This document shows, in pieces, positions 12,977 through 25,178 of a DNA stretch of 64,000 nt. The stretch is taken from the NCBI GenBank assembly GCA_014529385.2, contig CM043963.1, positions 76,993,412-77,057,411 on the forward strand, written 5' to 3'. Position 1 is the first letter of the stretch. Each line of letters starts with the position of its first letter. The DNA comes from Adiantum capillus-veneris (taxonomy: Eukaryota > Streptophyta > Polypodiopsida > Polypodiales > Pteridaceae). The position numbers and the translations under genes were made by a program. The notes beneath the pieces were generated by a model. That model searched no databases and was not told the DNA's origin. It saw nothing but the letters and a program-made list of their open reading frames with translations.

Positions 12977-14820
12977 CTACCCAATATCCTTCCCCCGAAC
13001 CCGCTTCTTCTTGCCCTTCTTCTTTGTTGGTGCCTCTGAAGTCCTAGTGCTAGCATTGTCCCTCTGAATAAGTCTATAAATGGCCTCCTGCTCAAGCTGA
13101 TCCCGCCTTTCTGTGGTTATCTTAAGTTCATAAGGCATGAGGGTTTTGTAAGTTTTGGTGTCAGGATCATACAGACTGTGTTTGCCCTTAGTCAGACGGG
13201 TTTTGGCTAGTTTATGAAAATGTGAGGCTGTGTGAATCCATCCCTATGCAAGTGGATGATTTGCCTTTAGTCTGGCTTCAAAGAGAATCTCCACCATTTC
13301 TTTGTATTGTGGGCCGAGTCCTGGTTTGGCAATGATATTCTTTTCAGGAATCTTGGAGGACTCCACAGTCAATTGAAGTAACTGATTTGTGATCTTCATT
13401 AATCCATGGAGCTAGACCTTCCACTAACCCATAAAGAGTTTGAATATTTGAATTTCTCTCTGTAGATCCATGACAATGTCCATTTTGAGGGCATCATTGA
13501 CAAGTTATTGCCAGGCTTTCCATTCCATAGTGGCTCGCTCATACCAGTCCATGAAGTTCATCAGTTATGCTGAAGTAAGTGAGTCGATCGATTGGTTCTT
13601 GATACTGAGGATACAAGGCTGGGAAGAATCTTGGTAGTTTTGCCTCTTTTGTAGGTAAAGCATACAAGAGTAGTGGAGAGTCAGGTACAAACTCCAAAAA
13701 ATTGAGAACAGTTTGGTTCTCCTATTGCATCATCTTCCTAGTAATTCGGACCAGCTGGAAAAGTTTTCAAAGTGCAGTTGCATGTTCTCCTATTGACCTT
13801 TGGGTTTGGGGTCCTTTACTAATGGAAGGCTGATCTTCAATAATGGACTGCATCCTCTGATCTAACACACCTCTGGAAATCTGCATCTGAAGCAAGAGTT
13901 CCTTTAATTGAACCATGACCTCTTTCATATATCTGTATGTAGGTTTGTTTCCTAGAGGCATATCCAGTTCAATAGCTATGGAGTGGCAATCTGCAGTAGA
14001 CTGTCTCTGCCAATGTGAATTGATTGTCATATCATCACAAGTCAATGTCCACTCAGGCACCCTTTCCAGTAGTTGAATACTTCTGGGATGAATAGGTATT
14101 TGGCATAGCTCTTGATCATGAAAAGCAGTCGACTTCCAGTGCTGAACCATATCCCTAGCTCCTACATATAGCCTTTGGAAGCGCTGCAAATCAAAGATAA
14201 GAGTATCATCCCCAAAATATTGTCAAGTAATATGAGCCTGCTAATGCCTTAATCTCTTATTCAGTGTGATGAGCTGCAAAGAGTGTTGTGCATCAACTTC
14301 AAAAGATTTAGTCACAGCTTTGGCTTTTCTTTTGCTGTCTGGGGACTATGCTGTGACTGGTGTACTGGAGGTTCTCCAATGTTGCCCTTATTGTGCTAAT
14401 CACTACCTTGCTGGTGCTGAACATCCGACTGCTGGTCTGAATGGTCTTGATTAGTACTAGGATTGCCTTTGTTGGGTCCAATACCCCCAGTTGCAGCTAA
14501 TCCTCCGGCTCCAGAGCCTGAGGGTGGGGAAGGAGGAATTCATCATCATCAGGCTTGTCGTCTGGCTTGTCATCCTCTTCCTCCTCATGCTCTTCTTCTT
14601 GCTCAGATTCCTCTTCAGTATCATTTGGCTTACTGATATAATCCAGTACTACCACATGCATTCCCCATAATTGCAACAACGACTCTGCCTACTTATTAAA
14701 CACATATCTGTGTATCTTGATTTATGGGATGAGTGGTAGGGAAGCCTGAATAGAAGAGATGAATGCCTCGGTCTCATCCACTGTGTCGTGCATCTTCTTT
14801 GACATTGTCTTGGGACCCAT
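12977..14820 (-). pseudogene. Post-integrase ORF3 of the Athila-like element
   Basis: On the minus strand an ATG at 14820 opens a decayed reading frame of about 610 codons that ends with TAG at 12977-12979. Its order is a short N-terminal part (MSKKMHDTVDETEAF), an extremely acidic stretch at about 14630-14520 (runs of E and D), a middle segment whose longest open piece is 13767-14189, and a strongly basic, nuclear-signal-like end (KKKGKKKRVRGK). Stops near 13720 and 13570 and frameshifts break it. I recognise no domain, and I see no signal peptide or membrane segment, so the env-like label used for Athila third frames is not supported here. The function is unknown. Confidence 0.6.
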
Positions 14821-15210
14821 ACATTGCGAGGACAAAAAAGCTGTAGAGGAAGAAGACTTACTTGTATATGCTAACCCGCAGTGAGGTGTATCAGGTAGTG
14901 GTAGATAGGGACAGTCAGAATCTGTTGACGAGGAAGTTTCAAGTTAGAGCGAAGAGTCCTCAAAGCTTGGCGATGGAGAGTGCGTGACAACACGTAGTCG
15001 TCGTGCAAGAGACTTGTGAGGAAGAAGGCCCACACGCCTCGCTATTATACGTGTATGTGCCATAAAAGCTCCACTACTTACCGTTCCTAGAGTTATGTGC
15101 ATCGATGGCGACGTGGCACACATGCATTGGCCATGTTGTTCAATAATCACCTTAATGATTACCACATTCATTCCAGTTGGCCCTTTTCCCCATAGAAACT
15201 CGTACTGATT

Positions 15211-16680
15211 CTAAAACTCCACTGGCTCTATTAATGGCACTGGTTTGTCATACTGAGACATAACTGGTTTTGATACTAGGTTGACATGGAAAAGATTTAG
15301 AATAGCCGAATCTAACAATCCCTGGTCGTCAGTACCTGGAATACCATTTTCATCACCTCTGGAGGTCTCCTTGTCATTAGAATAATATAACTTGATCTTG
15401 GCCCCATTATAAACACCTAGCAGTAGTAATCCAGATAATTTTTTCAGCCTCACTATGCCATTTGAAAATACCCAATCAACTTCAAATGGACTAGCCCAAG
15501 CTATCTTCAAATTCGATTTCTTAGGGCCCAGTTTGGACTGATATAGCAAAACTAAGTCACCCTTCTGAAACTCCCTAACCTTTATCCTTCTATCAGGCCA
15601 ATGCTTTTTGCGTTGCTGAATAATCTCTTGTTCCAGCATGGCTCTTTGTCATAACTCATCTAGCTGCAATAATTCCTCCAGTCTGTGTTTGAGATTATGA
15701 TTAAAATCTAACCCATCTTTAGCTGCCATTCTGAAACTGGGAATTCCAAATTCAATAGGCACTATAGCTTCAGTACCATACACCATTCTGAAAGGTGCCA
15801 TTCCAGTGACTTTATAAGATGTTCTAGGCCCATAGAGCAATCTCGAGCTTTATATCCCATTGATGTGGCTCCTTCTGAACAATCTTGGTCAAAATATTTT
15901 TGATAGTTTTATTACTGCTTTCTACTTGACCATTACACCTGGGATAATACGGAGTTGATTACCTATGGTTCACTGAGAGCATCTCCATCAAAATTTCCAT
16001 TGTATAATTAATGAAGTGTGTCCCTTGATCAGACACAAGCTCAATGGGGCATCCATAGCAACATATAATGTTTTCAAATAGAAAAACAGCAGTGGACTTT
16101 GCAACATTATTTGGAAGAGTCTTGGCCTCTACCCATTTAGTGACATAATAGGTAGCCATCAAGATGTATCGGTTCTTCCTTGGAGTGACCATCTTGAATG
16201 GTCCCATGAAGTCTAGACCCCAATTCATGAATACTCGAGTGGCTGTACTGGAGTGAGTGGAGTCATATCAATTGCTGTTGGTCTGCCCATTCTCTAACAT
16301 ATATCACAAGTCTTGCAGAAACTTTGGACATCTGCTATTAGGGTTTGCCAGCATAATCCGGCTTGCAGAATCTTCTTATAAGTGATATGAGTAGAGAAAT
16401 GTCATCCAAAATCCCCATTGTGTGCTTCAGAGATGACTTGCATCCTTCCTTCCATTGGCACACACCTTCAAAGAACACCATCTATGCCCAATCTATAGAG
16501 CAATCCTCCAATTATGGTGAAGTTCATAATCTTAATGATCATCACTTTTTTATGATTTTGAGTCCAATCGTTTGGGTATCCTCCTCTTGAAAGGAGTTGA
16601 TATACATCATACCATTCAAGGTTTGAATTCTCCTCAATTGTCACTTGAAACAGCTCTGCATCTATTGGCTCATCCCTCAA
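15211..16680 (-). pseudogene. int: Athila-like integrase (broken)
   Basis: Minus-strand pieces at 16680-16468, 16228-15959, 15840-15649 and 15639-15211. The zinc finger pair CKTCDIC sits in the gap near 16300. The core keeps D in GLDFMGPF, D in SDQGTHF and E in NGQVESSN. The C-terminal module reads FQKGDLVLLY and then KIAWASPFEV, a GPF/Y relative. At least three stops or frameshifts interrupt the gene. The tail continues to PVPLIEPVEF at 15211. Confidence 0.85.
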
Positions 16681-17404
16681 GAATACTTCAGAGTAGCCTT
16701 TAGCACTTCTGGAAAGAAAATCAGCACCACAATGAGATTTCCAGGCTTGTGGAATATGTGGAACTCAAACTCCATCAGGAACATCATCCATCTGATTAAT
16801 CTTCCTTGGATAATAACTTTGTCGATAAAAAATAGTAGTGTCTGATGATCCACATAGAAATGAAATAATTTTCCCAGTAAGTAATGTTGAAACTTGGTGG
16901 CGTTGAAAACCATTCCCAGAGCTTCTCTCTCTGTGTTAGTATATCCCTGTTCAGCTAAACCAAATCTTCGACTGGAAAAATAAACTGGATAATCCGTCCT
17001 GTCATCTGGTTGAGCCAGTATCGCCCCCATTGCCAGCCCCAAAGCATAAACATGCACATGGAATATAACATTCATGTCTGGTTGTCGAAGTATTGGCTTA
17101 CTGATAATGGCAATTTTTAAGACACTGAAAACTTTCTTCACATTCAGAAGTCTAGATGAACTTACTAGTTCTCTTGGTAAGCTCATATAGAGGTAATCCC
17201 TTTGTAGCAAACATATCAACAAATCTTTTGTAAAAATTTATATAACCCAAAGAATGAACTCAATTCAGACACTGTACGGGGTGCCTTGGCGTGCTGGACA
17301 CACTGGATTTTATCATTGGCTATCTCTATGCCATTTCTGGACACTATATGCCGCAGTAATTGTCCCTTCCACACCAGAAAGATAGACTTGTCAAATGGAT
17401 TCAA
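16677..17404 (-). pseudogene. Athila-like RNase H (broken)
   Basis: The connection domain at 17404-17216 carries HIVSRNGIEIANDK. The RNase H at 17222-16677 carries ALGLAMGAILAQ, YPVYFSSRRF, YTNTEREALGMV and FYVDHQTLLFF. The first catalytic Asp of the family (usually HVDAS) reads HVYAL. A frame change at about 17220 separates the two pieces. Confidence 0.82.
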
Positions 17405-17425
17405 GAAAATCCTCTTCTCCTGACA

Positions 17426-18240
17426 TCAATGAAAAACCATTTCCAAAAACAATAGATGCTTATCCTTAGTTGAGAATACAGTGAAGTCATCCATGAATAT
17501 ATCTAGAAATTTGTGCAAGAATTCACTGAATATCTCCATCATGCAATGCTGGAATGTTGTAGGAGCATTGCAGAGACCAAATGGCATGACTAAATACATG
17601 AATGCACCCTGTTCAATAATAAAAGTGGGTTTTCTCCCTTTAGGAGCAATATTTAATTGGTTGTAACCATTGTAGCCATCCATAAAACTATACATATCAT
17701 GACCTACAATTTCATCAAGAAGCATATTAGTGAAGGGTAGTGGAAAGGGATCTTTGATAGTTTGAGCATTCAATTTTCGATAGTCCACACAGACGCTGAG
17801 TTTCCCATTCTTCTTCGGTACGACCACTATAGGGAATAGCCAATCACTAATGGTGATCTTGGTGATGAATCCGGCTTTCAAAATTTGTCAATTTCCTCTT
17901 TGACCTTCTTAGCATAGTTCAAATTCATTTTGTACCTTTGTAGACGTACTGGTCCGGCATCTAGTTTTAGAGGTATTCTGTGTTAGCAAATCTTTAGATC
18001 TACACCTTTCAAATTAGTATGTTCCCATACAAACACATGTTTGTATTTCTGGAACATAAGTTTGGCTTTTTCATTCATTTCTGGGTTCAGATGCTTATTA
18101 ACCTTGATTTATTGAGGACTTTCTTCAAAACCCAAATTCCATTCTTCAATCTCTTGATCATCTAGAAGCAGCCAATTTGGGCCACCTTCCTTCCCTTTGG
18201 TTGACTCCTTAGCATAGTCCCATGAAGGACCTGCTAGTTC
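17426..18240 (-). pseudogene. pol: Athila-like reverse transcriptase (broken)
   Basis: The open part at 17881-17426 holds fingers (SDWLFPIVVVPKKNGKLSVC), palm (DYRKLNAQTIKDPFPLPF) and the catalytic box FMDDFTVFS with both Asp residues. The upstream part (KYKHVFVWEHTNLKGVD) at about 18050-17900 is in frame but broken by a stop near 17882. The motif set is that of the Athila/Tat branch, not of chromoviruses. Confidence 0.87.
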
Positions 18241-18572
18241 TGGATTCTCATTCTAAACTCCACTGACCTCTTCAGTATACACTGGTTACTGGAATCTGAA
18301 TATCTCCCTTTAGAGTCAGTTGGTTTCTCTGGCCATCTAGTCAATTGAATTGATCTCTCTCCAGGATTCAGTTCAATGAACCGATCTAGAAACTGCCTTC
18401 TTTGTTTCTCAACTTGAGCCTTGTCAAATGATACTTCATTCAAGTCGATTTCAGCTAGTGGAAAAATGTTCATCGCTGCAAGCATCTGTTTAATCTTCTT
18501 AACCCCACGTTTTTGGCAAAGTTCCTCAGGTCGAAGTGTTTTCTTCCAGCTTCTGGTGTTATTTGTTTGGAG

Positions 18573-18910
18573 CTAGATTCTCCTATTGGTTCCTTGGATA
18601 GTTAAGGTTTGATTTGCATAATCATAAACAGCTTGCAGTGTCCGAAGCCATGGACGTCCCAATAGCATACCATATGCTCCTTGAACATCCAGTACGAGAA
18701 AGCTGATTTTGAATTTCTCTTTTCCCACCCTAATCTGCATATTCTCAATCATACCAGTTGCCTGAACAACTCTGTGATCAACCATTCTAACCTTAAATTA
18801 GGGGTATTGGTTTTAAATCAGTGATACCCAGCCTTTGTTGAAGATGTGCCCCCAGAATATTCACACCTGCTCCTCCATCTAGTATAACACCGGATAGCAG
18901 CTCCCATTGT
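18573..18910 (-). pseudogene. pro: Athila-like aspartic protease (broken)
   Basis: Minus-strand translation of about 18905-18790 gives VILDGGAGVNILG, a DGGA active site, followed after a frameshift near 18785 by FKISFLVLDVQGAYGMLLG and RPWLRTLQAVYDY at 18785-18573. This is the classic pair of protease motifs (active site, then LLGRPWL). Confidence 0.8.
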
Positions 18911-18999
18911 TTCATGACCTTGTAATCCACTTGGATTAATGGCACCTCATCATCTTTGATAGCCAATAGATCAACTGCTTTGGCAGCAACTTCAACTTT

Positions 19000-21157
19000 T
19001 CTCTACTGTTTGATAATCTTTGTTGCTTCAGGCAAAGTCTTCCTGATATCTTCTAATTCGACCGTCAATTTCTGAATTGTTCACAGATTTTGACATGGAT
19101 CTCTTCTCTCTCCTGGTCAAAATTATCATTAGAACTTAAGGAATCAGGACTATCTTCACATTGCCAATCCCCTATTCTAGTGTGTATATTGAGCCTTGGC
19201 TGACACTGAGAAAGACAATGTGCTTTCCCGAGTTCAGTGTATTCTACTGCAGTCAATTTTGATTTGACTTGCCCTAAATCATCCACCAATCCTTGCACTA
19301 CAGCAAGCATGGTATCAGAGATTCCAGATCTTGACTGATCTGGCTGCCTTTTCTTAGAATACTGGGCTGGTATCTTTTGAATAACACGAGCATCAGAACT
19401 CTTCTGCTGTTCTGGTAGCTTCTAGCTAGATCCTCTGTGATCTTAGCTGCCAGCTCTTGCTGCTCTTGCCATTCATCGACTACCTTCTCCTTGCCCTTAG
19501 CCTCTAGACTTCTCTCTTCTGAGTCCATTTACTGGTTTCAGGAATGATTGGTTTCATAGGCTCTTCTAGAAGTTCTTCAATAATCACCCCTTTACTGCGA
19601 GTGATTGCCCGTACTGAAACTGGTTTCGGTGCTTTTTCCGTAGTAGCCTCAGTACTGGATGCCTGTGGACACTGAGCTGCAAAGTGCCCATATTTTCCAC
19701 AATTATAGCAGTTAAGACTTTGGTTCTAGAAATTGTCACAACCTCGGCCTCGGTCACTACCCCCTTGGTATTTGTCGTGCCCAGTACCAGTCCCATTGGT
19801 ACATGAATTTTCCTCTTTAGGTCTACTGGTCGTTTATACCTTAGCTAATGTGGCATTTGTAAATGCAATTAGAGACAGATCCTTACCTTTCTTAAAATGA
19901 TGGATTCGAATGCCACAATTATTCCACAGATGGCCATACTCCTTGTAGTACTGCACTATGGGCATTCGTTGGAAACCTGATCTTTGGATTTGCATTTGGA
20001 GCACCAAGTTTCCATCTTCCTGAATGGTGGTTTGGTATGACTGATTTTAGCAATCTGCCTGGCCATTTCGTCAATTTTTCGGGACCAAGACCCTTTTTTA
20101 GCCTTGCCCTTGCTCTTTTCATGTGAACTACTATCAGAACTGCTGGAAGTCTCACTCGAGTTGGAATTCTTCGTAGAAGAGCTGCTACTGCTAGATCTCC
20201 GCTTTTTATGGCTTTGCTCCTTCTTGGCTTGCTGCTCGAGATTCAAAGCTCTCTGCACCAAATCATTAAACTTGTTCGTGGGTGCAGGTACCTCTTGATC
20301 TCTTAGCTTCTTGCTACAAAATCCATTCAGAAACCATGCACGCAGTCTTTTTTCTGAGGTGGTTCTTACAGATGCCTTGTCAACTCTTTGATCTTTTCCA
20401 CATAGCTTCTGATAGACAATTTTCTTTGAATGATCTTGTCCAACTCACAGAGAATGTCTTCATATCCTCTGTTGTCTGAGTACTCAAGCCTGAAAGCCTT
20501 GCTCAGTTTATTGTAAGACCTGAGCTGGCAAGCTAGATAGTGGTAATACCATTTCCTTGCCACATCCTTCAGTGTTTGAGGAAAATACTCTCCTCATTCA
20601 TCTTCATCAATATTCAAAAATAACATATTGCTCAAAGGCTTGAATGTGGACATCAAGATCATCTTTTTTTTTCCTTTGAAAACTAGAAAAGAGATCTTTA
20701 AAGAAGCAGTGTAATCATGCATGTCTGTGTCATCTGTGGTTCTTCTGGTCCTGGTAGACTGACTGCATCTGGATGACTTCCTGTAATGATCAGTGTTGGT
20801 ATCCCAGTGACCTTCCATTTAAGTTTCAGTATTAGTCTCTACCGTGGTTTTCCTGCTTGTACTATGATGACTACCTTTGCTACCCTTGGCTTCAGCTATC
20901 TTGTGTGTGGACCAAGAACGTTGAGTCCTCGTTTTGTGCTCCTCACGCTCAGCCCTTCTCCTCCTTGAGTGAATGGAATGCTGAGAATCTCCGGCCTCTT
21001 CAGCATTCCTCTACTCCTCTTGAGTTTCAGTCTCACTCTGAGGGTCCCTCTTAGTATCAGACTCTCTTTCTGACACTTTTGGAATAGGGTCGACTTGTGT
21101 GGGGTTAGTTGAAAATCGGGTTGAAGATTTCCGACCACGACTGACTTTGGGCGGCAT
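19000..21157 (-). pseudogene. gag: Athila-like gag (broken)
   Basis: The likely start is an ATG at 21157-21155 (MPPKVSRGRKSSTRFS). The capsid-like gag domain is at 20563-20366 (ARKWYYHYLACQLRSYNKLSKAF), followed by a serine-rich, basic linker at 20220-20090. A degenerate knuckle (CSKCKSKDQVSNEC) is near 19980, and a good CCHC knuckle, CYNCGKYGHFAAQC, is at about 19710-19665. Numerous stops and frame changes are present. The domain order and the W-Y-Y-H motif match Athila/Tat gag proteins. Confidence 0.78.
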
Positions 21158-21283
21158 GTTTGTGGCTAATAATTCTAGCTGGAAGACAAAGCTCATTGGT
21201 CTAAGAGCAATCAGCTCTAGCCACCGTGAGAGAGATAGCAAGCAACAATTACATGTACCATTGTTGTTGGATTTAGAGTTGCA

Positions 21284-21551
21284 ATGTCCCAAAAATCAAA
21301 GACAAATCTTGCAAGCAAAGGTAAAGCTAAGGCGGACCTTCCACTGACTAGCAAAAAAGATGTGACATCAGGTGACTCTACATCAAAGAACCCTCGTGGA
21401 TCAGCTTTTTCAAGAAAATAAATATTTATGAACTCCAAGTCAATTGCTGACCCAAACAAAACCTCTAGGGAGCCACCCAAAAAAGAAAAGGCATATCAGC
21501 CCAAGTACTCAAGAAGGAAAAAGAAAGTTAAAGCAAGTGTTTGTTTTGAGT
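21284..21551 (+). pseudogene. Basic plus-strand ORF fragment of unknown origin
   Basis: A plus-strand frame begins with an ATG at 21284, has one internal TAA (about 21419) and ends near 21551. It is rich in Lys, Ser and Arg (MSQKSKTNLASKGKAKADL; YSRRKKKVKASVCFE). It abuts the head of the minus-strand gag in opposite orientation. The composition suggests a gag-like or nucleocapsid-like remnant, but no domain is recognised. Confidence 0.3.
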
Positions 21552-23365
21552 AGTGTAGTAAAAATCAGTGAGATTAGTGCAAATTGAAGACAAAAGATCA
21601 ACATAGAAAGACAAACACATGGGATGGATAGCATCACAATGGAGTTTAAAAGAACAAGAGTACTATAGAGGTAACAAATAGATATGGGTATCAAAACTGT
21701 AGGTCAGGGCATATGAAGTGCAATCAGGACCCTTCTAGAGTAGAAGGCCAACTATATATGCCCGACATCATTCTATGATACCTAAGCAGTGAAAAAAGAA
21801 AATAAAAACACTGAATGCTACTAAATTCTACCACAACCCTCAAGAAGGTACAAATAACAAGCTTCAAAGAATCTTCTTCTTGCACAAAGGTTCTACAAAG
21901 GCTATACAAAGATTTGGCTACTAGTAAACCAAAGACCAAGTACAACTACAACAGAATTGCATGAAGATCTCAAGAGCTCAACAAGACCTTATCCTAGAAA
22001 ATTCAACAAAGAAGCTACAAAGGTCATAAAGAGATTCGGATTCCTAAGTCTTCCAATGATCCAAATAAAAAACCAAATATCGACAATCAACAAAGGCCTA
22101 CATCAACCTCAAAGGCTCCTTTCAATAGGCCTAAGTGGATATTAAAGGTTCCATGGAGTCTTCACAATCACAAGGACAACTAGATCAACATAGATGTAGA
22201 TCTAAAGATGATGAAATATGTAGGCAAAATAAGTCCTCAATACCAACTTGGTCCTCCTTCAATAATCCTCTTTTGAGGATTTGAGCTTACATTTACTAGA
22301 GGAAATGTTTGAAGTAAGCACAATAATGTGAAAAGTCAATTTTCTAGGGTGCAAAAAACACTCTTTGGCATAGTCAGAGTTGGGGGACAAAGCGTTAGTT
22401 CCAAAGCTTCAAGTCATAATAAAATCTATGCTAAGAGTTGTAGATATTAGGCTTACGCTCAAGCTGAGTTGAACATATCTAAGTTGTGTTTCTCATGTTG
22501 GATGAAATGAGCATAAGAGCCAAAGTTTATTAACTTAATCATGGTGAAGTGACGTAGAGTCTAACACTCATGCACAGTAAGATGAGAGCACATATCCTCA
22601 ACAATGAAAAGGCTTCTTAAAGGGGTGCCAACTTGTAAAGCCACATCATATGCTTTTATAGCTACACCTTCTTTCTGAAGAATCCCTCAAAAATCTTTCT
22701 TGCAGAACATATTGTTTTTCATGCATTTTTGTGTATGCATATAGGATGTCCCATCATTGGACATATACGTTAGACACTCTTTTTGGCTTCCACCTATGCA
22801 CCTTGAGTGGACTACAACAAGAGGCAAACCAATGTCCCATATTGCTACCCTCATATATCTGCTACGCTCTTATTTCCATATCCATCAGCAAATAATTCCT
22901 TTATAATATTTCCAATGCTCATAAGTACTCCAATAATGTGTGTATCCCAAAGGCACTTTTTTTTCACTGGGTTTTTTTCCTTTGGTCATCCAGGGATTAG
23001 AACCTAATTTAGATCCTCATCACTCTACTTCTATTGTACATACTCTTAATAAATAAACAAAAGCCTCGCCATTATACTGCTACAACGGACAAATGCAACA
23101 TCATCTCTCACATCAGAGACAAATTTGGATCAATGTGATTGCCCTCTATTCTTTGTGTGTGCATGTAGGTTTGATTGGAGTGCAGATGCTCAATAGATCT
23201 ATGTGTGTGTGCTTGTGAGTAGTGTGTTGAATGATGGGATTAGTGATGTGTGCATTTTTTCAATCATAGTGTGTGTGATTGGGTTGATTTGAGGTGAAGA
23301 GAAGTGGATGTGGAGATTGCCAAACATCGTGGCTTAGTTCCTCCATAGGTTGAGAAGCTCACCTT
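21552..23365. other. Unassigned repeat-like DNA
   Basis: No recognisable protein, LTR or RNA gene. Scattered open stretches occur on the plus strand (for example 21957-22145) without known motifs. This is the left half of the locus into which the copia-like element at 23371 inserted; the right half resumes at 26564. Confidence 0.5.
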
Positions 23366-23370
23366 GTAGA

Positions 23371-23693
23371 TGTAAAGTGTGAGCTTTGTCCTAAAGTGTG
23401 ATTCAAGGAGAGAAGAGTGGAATTATCCCACATGCTGTGGAGCAAGGCTGTAGAGCTACTTAAAGCTCATTTAATGAATGAATAAACACAACTCTATTTT
23501 GCATTACATGCTTGTCTATGGTGAGCTTGTGCTAAGCTAAGTCAATACGCAAGATTGTGTTTATGAGTCCAAGCTAATTCTATCTTGGAACCTAATTCAC
23601 TTGAGTGATAATCTTGCTTACACACACACACTCACACACTTGCATCATGTTTCTCTTTCATCCACCCTAGCTAGCATGATCCAATTCCTAACA
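23371..23693 (+). repeat. Copia-like 5' LTR
   Basis: 323 bp, TGTAAAGTG...CTAACA. An AATAAA polyadenylation-like signal lies near 23480. It is shared with the 3' copy apart from about twelve substitutions and a 2-bp CA-repeat length difference. Confidence 0.92.
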
Positions 23694-23695
23694 AT

Positions 23696-23713
23696 TGGTA
23701 TCAGAGCTTGGGT
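23696..23713 (+). promoter_or_regulatory. Primer binding site, initiator Met tRNA
   Basis: TGGTATCAGAGCTTGGGT begins two bases after the LTR. Its first twelve bases are the exact complement of the 3' end of plant initiator Met tRNA, the usual primer of plant Ty1/copia elements. Confidence 0.9.
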
Positions 23714-24172
23714 ATGCTAGCTAGGTTTGCTATTATGTATTTGCATGTTTGTACAATTAGCATTCATTAATCATCATTAGCTAAATCCATTAGGCTTGTT
23801 CTTCTATTACATAACACATGCCTAATTAGTATTCAATTGGCTAGCATGAGCATGTTCTTGAGCTAAAGACTCTTGTGCCACTACTCACTGGCCAATTGAA
23901 AGCCTAATTGGCATTAGAGTACATTAATTTATCCATTAGGAACTTGCATTTTTCATTCAAAATCTACTCCTTATTTTAACAAAATTGGCATTCACCATTG
24001 GTATGTGTGTATAACCCCATTCCAGAGCTTCCCATCAAGCCCATCCATGCAAAAATCACATTTCTTTTGCCTGTTCTAGAGCTTGCTCAAATTTGCTGTC
24101 ATACACACCTTCAATCTCTGGTTTTTCTTGCAGAATCAAGGGTTAATTGTGTGTGTGTGTGTGTGTACCTAA

Positions 24173-24310
24173 AAGGTCTTTAATGCCCACCAAAACCGTG
24201 TAGAAAAGAAGCCCCAAAAGGTGTTCAAAGCTGGCCCTACCAAGGTCTTTAATGCCCACCAAAACCGTGTAGAAAAGAAGCCCCAAAAGGTGTTCAAAGC
24301 TGGCCCTACC
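24173..24310. repeat. Perfect 69-bp tandem duplication
   Basis: Unit one is 24173-24241 and unit two is 24242-24310, identical by eye, starting AAGGTCTTTAATGCCC. It lies in the untranslated leader of the copia-like element. Being identical, it is recent. Confidence 0.93.
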
Positions 24311-24985
24311 AAGCTGAGAACACCCTATAGATAAGTCAACACTTGTCTTGAGGGGCCACACACACACAAGACACCTTATTTTTGGGCACCCACGGCAAAT
24401 GTGAGGCCGGGTGGTCAACTGCATTTTACTGCTTTTTTCGGGTCCGCCACTGGACGGGGATTCCATCGGCTGAATTTCACCTCACCGTTCGGCGCCTAGC
24501 CTGTTCTCGACCGACCAATCATTGCCCGCTGCCCGACGCTCTGCTCACGCATGCTCGGCATGACCTCGTTGCCCTAAGATCCTGTCCACAGCCAAGGCCT
24601 TGCCTGTGCTGTCCAAACCTAACCCCACCCATCTAGCCTGCCCGTTGGCACAAGCACCGGTTCACATGGCCCCGAGCACTACAAGGGGAGGTTCCTATAA
24701 GGTTCCGCAAAAGTTCCTCCTTTGGAGCCCTTTCCCACCTGCAACAGGAAAAGAGATGCTCGGCAACATTTTTTAAAGCCAAATTATCAAAGTTTTATTG
24801 AACCTATCCTACCTCCCTTCAAGAGAGATTCAAAAGGATTTCCAAAGCATTCGAAGATGGTTTAAGAAAACTATCAAACTTCATTGAGCTTCAAGACGGG
24901 ACTTCCAAGCAATCAAAGAATACATATGTTTTTCTTTGTGAAGAGTGACTTCACTCTATGAAGAGGAGCTTCACAAAATTACAGG

Positions 24986-25025
<40 letters not shown>

Positions 25026-25178
25026 GCAATAAATCCTAAAATCTTGCATCCAAGCACAATAACTTGCAAAATAAAATAAAATAAAATAAAAACCAATCCT
25101 AAGGGGTATTTGTTCTCGTGTAAAGAGGTAGACACTAGCTAGGAGAGTCTCCTAAGCTAAAACCCCTCTATTAGAACA

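Larger units (their letters stand above)
12214..21260 (-). mobile_element. Athila/Tat-like Ty3/gypsy element, minus strand, 5' end missing
   Basis: Reading on the minus strand, the order is gag (from 21157), protease (about 18.9-18.57 kb), reverse transcriptase (18.1-17.4 kb), RNase H (17.2-16.7 kb), integrase (16.7-15.2 kb), an extra reading frame (14.8-13.0 kb), polypurine tract and 3' LTR (12696-12214). The reverse transcriptase residues SFMDGYNGYNQL and FGLCNAPTTFQ are characteristic of the Athila/Tat branch. No second RNase H lies between RNase H and integrase, which favours Athila over Tat. No 5' LTR is found to the right of gag, so the element is truncated or was rearranged near 21.26 kb. 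Frequent stops and frameshifts make it inactive. Confidence 0.85.
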
